The notes below the pieces were generated by a model. It saw only the letters and a list, made by a program, of their open reading frames with translations. It did not search any database and had not been told where the DNA came from. From positions 1,302,001 to 1,366,000 of the forward strand of contig CAVWCU010000001.1 of the NCBI GenBank assembly GCA_963753585.1: a DNA stretch of 64,000 nt, written 5' to 3'. The stretch's first letter is position 1; each line of letters begins with the position of its first letter. Source of the DNA: VRUE01 sp963753585. Lineage in GTDB: Bacteria; Actinomycetota; Thermoleophilia; Solirubrobacterales; 70-9. Below are positions 59,537 to 64,000 of this stretch, in pieces. Made by a program: the position numbers and the translations under genes.

Positions 59537-60022
59537 ATGACCGCAACGACGACGGAGAGCAGGCAGCCCCCGCGTTACCTCGACGTAGTCGAGAAGACCT
59601 GGCCTGCCCTCCGTCGCTTCGCCGGCCTGCACGTCTGGCTGTACCGCGTCAGTGGCGGTCGCCTCGACGCGATGCCGGGCCTCCCGGGCGGCAAGGTGTT
59701 GCTGCTCGACCACGTCGGCGCCAAGAGCGGCACCAAGCGCACCGCGCCGCTGCTCTACTTCCGCGACGGCGACGACATCGTCATCGTCGCCTCCAAAGGC
59801 GGATATCCCAAGCATCCGGCCTGGTTCCACAACGTCAAGGCCAACCCGGACACCACGATCCAGGTCGGCTCCGAAAGGCGCCAGGCCCGCGCTCGCATCG
59901 CCAACCCCGAGGAGCGCGAGCGCCTCTGGCCGATGGCGCTGAAGACGTACCGCGGCTATGCGGACTACGCGGCGCATTCGGGGGGCCGCGAAATCCCCAT
60001 CGTCATCCTCGAGCGGCGCTAG
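59537..60022 (+). CDS. Deazaflavin (F420)-dependent nitroreductase, Ddn family
   Basis: 161-aa split-barrel F420 enzyme (DUF385/Ddn). Seen: LHVWLYRVSGGRLDAMPGLPGGKVLLLDHVGAKSGTKRTAPLLYFRDGDDIVIVASKGG by motifs (VGAKSGTKRTAPL about residue 60; VASKGGYPKHPAWFHNV about 85), ending in ARARIANPEERERLW. These are the F420-binding elements. With the LLM enzyme at 8.6 kb it shows the organism uses F420. It is 1 nt downstream of the SDR, one operon. Confidence 0.9.
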   Translation: MTATTTESRQPPRYLDVVEKTWPALRRFAGLHVWLYRVSGGRLDAMPGLPGGKVLLLDHVGAKSGTKRTAPLLYFRDGDDIVIVASKGGYPKHPAWFHNVKANPDTTIQVGSERRQARARIANPEERERLWPMALKTYRGYADYAAHSGGREIPIVILERR

Positions 60023-60041
60023 TCCCTCCCAGCAGCGCGGC

Positions 60042-60899
60042 TCACTCCTTCGGGCGGCGCTCCTCGGCGACCGGGTCGCCGGACTCGCTGGCGATGCTTT
60101 CGGGCGGCCAGGGGCCGGCCCAGTTGTCGCGGGCGCCGTCGATCGTGATCGTCGTGCCGGAGAAGAAGTCGCCGGCCGGCGAGGCCAGGTAGGCGACGAG
60201 CCAGGCCATCTCCTCGGCACGGCCGGCGCGGCCGATCGGGATCGAGCGCTCGAGGTTGTCAACGACCACCTGCGGATACTTGGTCAGCAGGGTCTCGGTG
60301 GCGAACTGCCCGGCGGCGAGGGCGCAGGTCTTGATCCCGAAGCGAGCCCACTCCACCGCCAGCGTCCGCATCATGTTCTCGACCGCGGCGCGGGCGGCGC
60401 CGGAGTGGACCATGCCCGGCATCCCGTGATGGGGAGAGAGGGTGACGCTGAGCACCTTGCCTCCGCCCTGCGGGATGAAGGCCTTGGTCGCCGCCGCGTG
60501 GGTCATCAGCCAGGTCCCCTGCACGTTCAACTCGATCACGGTGCGGAAGCCTTTCGGCGTGATCGTCTCCGCCGGGGCGAGGAACTGGCCGCCGGCGTTG
60601 TTGACCAGCACGTCGATCCGGCCATGGCGCTCCAGCACCCCGTCAAAGAAACGATCAACGGCCTCTTCGTCGCGGATGTCCATCGCCTCGCGATCGAAGG
60701 AACCCGCCAGGCCGTCGGCCAGGCCGGCGGTCTCGGCCAGCGGCTCCTCGCGCCGCCCGCAGCCGACCACCGTCGCACCGAGGCGCGCCAGCTCCAGAGC
60801 GGTCTCCCGCCCCAGCCCGCTGCCCGCCCCGGAGACGACGCAGACCAGCCCCTCGAGCAAGCCGGGCTTGAAGATCTGCGAGTGCGAATCACCGCTCAT
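60042..60899 (-). CDS. SDR family enoyl-CoA reductase-like protein (PECR type)
   Basis: 285-aa SDR: VVSGAGSGLGRETALELARLGATVVGCGRR (Arg for NADPH), LVNNAGGQFLAPAETITPKGF. At the active site it reads GMVHSGAARAAVENMMRTLAVEW: the canonical Tyr and Lys of YxxxK are absent, the arrangement of peroxisomal trans-2-enoyl-CoA reductase and dienoyl-CoA reductase-like members. So an enoyl-CoA reductase is more likely than an alcohol dehydrogenase. Divergent from the MBL hydrolase (52 nt between starts). Confidence 0.86.
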   Translation of the reverse strand: MSGDSHSQIFKPGLLEGLVCVVSGAGSGLGRETALELARLGATVVGCGRREEPLAETAGLADGLAGSFDREAMDIRDEEAVDRFFDGVLERHGRIDVLVNNAGGQFLAPAETITPKGFRTVIELNVQGTWLMTHAAATKAFIPQGGGKVLSVTLSPHHGMPGMVHSGAARAAVENMMRTLAVEWARFGIKTCALAAGQFATETLLTKYPQVVVDNLERSIPIGRAGRAEEMAWLVAYLASPAGDFFSGTTITIDGARDNWAGPWPPESIASESGDPVAEERRPKE

Positions 60900-60951
60900 A
60901 AGACGCGCGCAAGCCTATAGGCGACCCCGACCCAGGTAATGTGACCCGCCG

Positions 60952-61863
60952 ATGAAGGTGCGGGTCGAGCCCAAACCGCTGCACGAGCCGCTGGCCGGAG
61001 GGACGCCGGGCTCGACTGTCACGGTCGAGCCGATGGTGGCGGGCCGGGTGACTTGGCCGCAGACGATGATGGAGCGACCGGGCGGCCGCTTCGAGACCCT
61101 GAAGCTGCTGCGCGCCCTGATCACCGGCAACCCCGCCGCGACGGTGCCGGTTCCGGCCTTCCTGATCCGCCACCCGAGCGCCGGTGCGATCCTCGTCGAC
61201 ACCGGCCTACACCCCTCCATAGCCACCGACGGCAAGGAGAACTTCGGCGGCCTGGGGGCGAGGATCGGCAAGCCCGACCTGGCGGCCGGAGAGGACGTTC
61301 CCGCGCAGCTGCGGGGGCGCGGCCTCGACCCCGGCGAGATCCCGATCGTCGTCATGACCCACATGCACCTCGACCACAGCTCGGCGATCTCGGAGTTCCC
61401 CAACTCGACCTTCGTCGTCAGCGAGACCGAGTGGGAGTCCGCCGCCACCGGGCCCCGCCCGATGCTCAACGGCTACCGCCGACCCCACTTCGACTACGCC
61501 TTCGACTACCGCACGGTCGACTTCGACCGCGGCGGAATCGATTCCTACGCGACCTTCGGCCGCACCTTCGACCTCTTCGGCGACGGCTCGATTCGCCTCG
61601 CCTACACGCCCGGCCACAGCGCCGGTCACATGTCGGTGATCGCCCACCTCGCCAAGCACGACTTCGTGATCGGCGGCGACGCCACCTACACCCAGGGCCA
61701 GCTCGAGGGGTCCGCTCCGCTGGCGCCGCGCCCGTTCGACGCCCACAACTACCGCCGCTCGCTGCAGGAGCTGAAGCTGTTCAAGCGCGAGTACCCCGAC
61801 GCGATCGTCACCCCGGGGCACGACCCCGAGTTCTTCGCCGGGCTCAGCCCGCGCTACGAGTAG
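60952..61863 (+). CDS. MBL-fold metallohydrolase, lactonase-like
   Basis: 303-aa metallo-beta-lactamase-fold enzyme. Metal box VMTHMHLDHSSAISEFP (HxHxDH, about residue 137), later ligands in GHSAGHMSVIAHL, GGDATYT and TPGHDPEFF. The order resembles AHL-lactonase/AttM-type hydrolases (family name only; no quorum-sensing genes nearby). ATG 60952 matches MKVRVEPKPL. Its end overlaps the convergent PlsC gene by 20 nt. Confidence 0.84.
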   Translation: MKVRVEPKPLHEPLAGGTPGSTVTVEPMVAGRVTWPQTMMERPGGRFETLKLLRALITGNPAATVPVPAFLIRHPSAGAILVDTGLHPSIATDGKENFGGLGARIGKPDLAAGEDVPAQLRGRGLDPGEIPIVVMTHMHLDHSSAISEFPNSTFVVSETEWESAATGPRPMLNGYRRPHFDYAFDYRTVDFDRGGIDSYATFGRTFDLFGDGSIRLAYTPGHSAGHMSVIAHLAKHDFVIGGDATYTQGQLEGSAPLAPRPFDAHNYRRSLQELKLFKREYPDAIVTPGHDPEFFAGLSPRYE

Positions 61864-62551
61864 ACAGCCGCCCGTACATCTCCCTCACCGGGGCGAAGAT
61901 CTGCTCCGCCACCTCGAGCTGGCGCTCGCGGCTGGGAGCCTCCTCGGTGGGGAACTCGATCGGCTTGCCGAACTGCACGGTCACCTTGGGAAAGCGGAAC
62001 CGCTTCCAGCGCCGCACCGCAGCCGAGCCGTGGATCGCGACCGGGACGACGGGCGCACCCGATTCGAGCGCGATGCGGCCGATACCCGGCTTCACCTCAC
62101 CCAACTCGCCGCTGCGCGAGCGGCCGCCCTCGGCGTAGACGAGCAGCATCCCGTCCTGGCGCAGGATCGTGAAGGCCGTCTTGAACGACTCCTCGTCGCG
62201 GTGGCCGCGGCGAACCGGGAAGACGCCGCCGTGCTTGTAGATGTAGGTGAAGACGGGCGGCCCGAACATCTGCGATTTCGCCATGAAGCGAACCTGCCGG
62301 CGCAGGTAGAGCCCGACGAAGAAGTGGTCCATCTGGCTGAAGTGATTGGGGGCGAGGATCAGGGCGCCCGACTTGGGCACGTTCTCGACCCCGATCGCCC
62401 GCGTCCGGTAGACCAGCAGCGTCGGCAGCGAGATGAGGATGCGGACGAGAGGGTAGGTCCAGCCCACCCCCTTGCGCGCGGCGGCGTGGAACTGGTCGAA
62501 GTACTCGGCTGGACGTTCGTCCTTGTAGACCTGTGGCTTCATCTCCGACAT
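61844..62551 (-). CDS. Lysophospholipid acyltransferase (PlsC family)
   Basis: 235-aa acyltransferase. Seen: LILAPNHFSQMDHFFVG (NHxxxxD, about residue 82), then KSQMFGPPVFTYIYKHGGVFPVRRGHRDEES, VYAEGGRSRSGELGEVKPGIGRIA (EGxRS) and VPVAIHGSAAV. Complete catalytic motifs. Second PlsC in the window. Located 53 nt after glpK stop on the same strand, which fits glycerol-3-phosphate use for phospholipids. Confidence 0.88.
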   Translation of the reverse strand: MSEMKPQVYKDERPAEYFDQFHAAARKGVGWTYPLVRILISLPTLLVYRTRAIGVENVPKSGALILAPNHFSQMDHFFVGLYLRRQVRFMAKSQMFGPPVFTYIYKHGGVFPVRRGHRDEESFKTAFTILRQDGMLLVYAEGGRSRSGELGEVKPGIGRIALESGAPVVPVAIHGSAAVRRWKRFRFPKVTVQFGKPIEFPTEEAPSRERQLEVAEQIFAPVREMYGRLSTRSAG

Positions 62552-62604
62552 AGGCGCGGCGGCCCCCGGCCGCCGCTACGCGATACCCCCGTTCGCGCCG
62601 GCAG

Positions 62605-64000
62605 TTACGCCGAGGCTCCGCCGCCCTCCGGCTCCGCCCAGCCCTTCGCCCGCTCCAGCGCCCGATGCCACCCGGCGAGCAGCGACTCGCGCTCGCCGGA
62701 GCCCATCGCCGGCACGTAGCGAGCCGCCTCGCGCCACATCTCCTCCACCTGTTCCGGCGTCCAGCGCCCGGTCGCGATCCCAGCCAGGTAGGCGGCACCG
62801 AGAGCCGTCGTCTCGGCGATCTCCGGCACGACGACCTCGGCACCGAGGACATCTGCCTGGAACTGCATCAGCCAGCGGTTCGAGACGGCTCCCCCGTCGG
62901 CCTTCATCACCGCCAGGCTGTCCCCCGACGCGGCCTCCTGCGCACGCACGGCGTCGACGGCCTGGTAGGCGATCGCCTCCAGCGCCGCCCGCGCCAGGTG
63001 GGCCCGGCCGCTGCCGCGGGTGAGGCCGACGATCGTGCCGCGCGCGTAGGGGTCCCAGTGAGGCGAGCCCAGCCCGGTCAGCGCCGGGACGAAGTAGACC
63101 CCGTCGTTGCCGTCGAGGGAGGCGGCCAGCGCCTCGCTCTCCCCCGCTCCCTCGATCACCCCGAGGCCGTCGCGCAGCCACTGCACCGCGGCGCCGGTGA
63201 CGAAGATCGAGGCCTCGAGCGCGTAGGCGGGCGCCTCGCCGGCGCCGCAGGCCACCGTCGTCAACAGGCCCTCGGCCGGCTCGGGAGCCTCCGAGCCGGT
63301 ATGCAGGAGGACGAAGCTGCCGGTGCCGTAGGTGTTCTTCGCCGTGCCGGCGCGGTGGCAGGCCTGGCCGAAGAGCGCCGCCTGCTGGTCGCCGGCGATG
63401 CCCGCGACCGGAACCTCGCCGCCGAACTCCGACGTCGTGCCGTAGACGTGGGCCGAGGGCAGCGGCTCGGGAAGGCGCGCCGGGTCGATCCCCAGCAGCG
63501 CGCAGAGCTCCTCATCCCAGGCGAGCTTGCGGATGTCGAACAGCATCGTCCGCGAGGCGTTGGTGCGGTCGGTGGCGTGGCGCCCGGTGAGCTTGAACAG
63601 CAGCCAGGAGTCGACCGTGCCGAAGACCGCCCGCTCCGCCCCCTCGGCGTTGCGCAGCAGCCACTCGATCTTGGTCGCGGAAAAGTAGGGATCCAGGACC
63701 AGCCCGGTGCGCTCCCGCACCAACCCCTCGTGCCCCCCCGCGCGCAGCTCCTCACAGCGCTCGGCGGTGCGCCGGTCCTGCCAGACGAGCGCGCGGTGGA
63801 TCGGCTCGCCGGTCGCCGGGTCCCAGGCGACCACGGTCTCGCGCTGGTTGGTGATCCCGATCGCATCGAGGTCGGCGCCCCCGATGCCAGCATCGGCGAT
63901 CGCCTGCGCGGCGACCCGGCGGGTGACGTCCCAGATTTCACCGGCGTCGTGCTCGACCCAACCCGGCCGCGGGAAATGCTGCTCGAACTCCGAGTAGGCG
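62605..64000 (-). CDS. glpK: Glycerol kinase GlpK, 5' end beyond the window
   Basis: Cytosolic kinase, glycerol + ATP to glycerol-3-phosphate. The frame is open to the window edge; the first visible residues are AYSEFEQHFPRPGWVEHDAGEIWD, so about 40 N-terminal residues (phosphate-1 loop) are missing. Seen: GITNQRETVVAWDPATG, TGLVLDPYFSATKIEWLL, DSWLLFKLTG, GIAGDQQAALFGQ, KNTYGTGSFVLLHTG and VPALTGLGSPHWDP YARG (two pieces). The downstream gene is a PlsC acyltransferase, linking product to lipid synthesis. Confidence 0.95.
   Translation of the reverse strand, partial: AYSEFEQHFPRPGWVEHDAGEIWDVTRRVAAQAIADAGIGGADLDAIGITNQRETVVAWDPATGEPIHRALVWQDRRTAERCEELRAGGHEGLVRERTGLVLDPYFSATKIEWLLRNAEGAERAVFGTVDSWLLFKLTGRHATDRTNASRTMLFDIRKLAWDEELCALLGIDPARLPEPLPSAHVYGTTSEFGGEVPVAGIAGDQQAALFGQACHRAGTAKNTYGTGSFVLLHTGSEAPEPAEGLLTTVACGAGEAPAYALEASIFVTGAAVQWLRDGLGVIEGAGESEALAASLDGNDGVYFVPALTGLGSPHWDPYARGTIVGLTRGSGRAHLARAALEAIAYQAVDAVRAQEAASGDSLAVMKADGGAVSNRWLMQFQADVLGAEVVVPEIAETTALGAAYLAGIATGRWTPEQVEEMWREAARYVPAMGSGERESLLAGWHRALERAKGWAEPEGGGASA

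Noticed and set aside
60952..61863. Quorum-quenching AHL lactonase
   Set aside because: Fold and metal box agree, but nothing nearby concerns quorum sensing and the family covers many substrates; left as generic.

Overview
The window is one contig piece of a very GC-rich, gene-dense actinobacterial chromosome. Several traits point to the class Thermoleophilia (Solirubrobacterales-like), with moderate confidence and without a database search: ergothioneine genes, F420-type oxidoreductases (a luciferase-like enzyme and a Ddn-like enzyme), a split three-gene transhydrogenase, DUF6328, DUF2332 and DUF5679 proteins, many GTG starts and ATGA/TGATG overlaps. I see no rRNA, IS element, prophage, CRISPR array or canonical tRNA.

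Layout. 1-4.0 kb: egtB-egtD (ergothioneine), an SDR, and a secreted protein with a TadE-type leader and a Vps62/NPP1-like core. 4.0-5.66 kb: a visibly more A/T-rich patch with a TPR-like protein divergent from a ribbon-helix-helix protein and a small membrane protein. 5.67-8.6 kb: pntAA-pntAB-pntB. 8.6-17.4 kb: LLM oxidoreductase, a CtpE-like P-type ATPase, an MpaB oxygenase, then an overlapping thiolase-crotonase-FMO-thioesterase run. 17.5-26.4 kb: small proteins, PlsC, PAS/MBL/HD genes, a methylthioadenosine deaminase with a methylthioinosine-type phosphorylase, an MFS/MarR pair and a DUF2332 protein. 26.4-26.7 kb: a strongly folded non-coding stretch before a K+ channel with an atypical filter. 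27.5-38 kb: acetyl-CoA synthetase, an MBL-rhodanese protein, an NlpC/P60 hydrolase, an rRNA/tRNA methylase, an NDH-like flavoprotein, a phosphoribosyltransferase and PhoD. 38.1-42 kb: a sulfate ABC operon (sbp-cysT-cysW-cysA) in which cysW and cysA each carry +1 frameshifts. 42.3-45.3 kb: XRE regulator, PBP1A, glyoxalase. 45.3-61 kb: a large acyl-CoA catabolic region (MerR, CaiB, BKACE, carboxylase beta, enoyl-CoA hydratase, two acyl-CoA dehydrogenases, SDRs) with small accessory genes. 61-64 kb: MBL hydrolase, PlsC, and the 5'-truncated glycerol kinase.

The least expected content is between genes. At least two families of palindromic repeats sit on or beside stop codons: (i) a 124-bp unit present twice in the catabolic cluster (46.8 and 49.1 kb) whose flanks resemble a longer unit at 23.5 and 31.0 kb, the central hairpin being swapped and showing base-pair covariation; (ii) a pair of perfect hairpins (12.1 and 32.4 kb) that share a 16-nt loop and inner stem but have unrelated, still perfectly self-complementary outer stems. 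Some of these repeats supply the last codons of the neighbouring protein. Several further gene ends carry strong hairpins without a U-tract.
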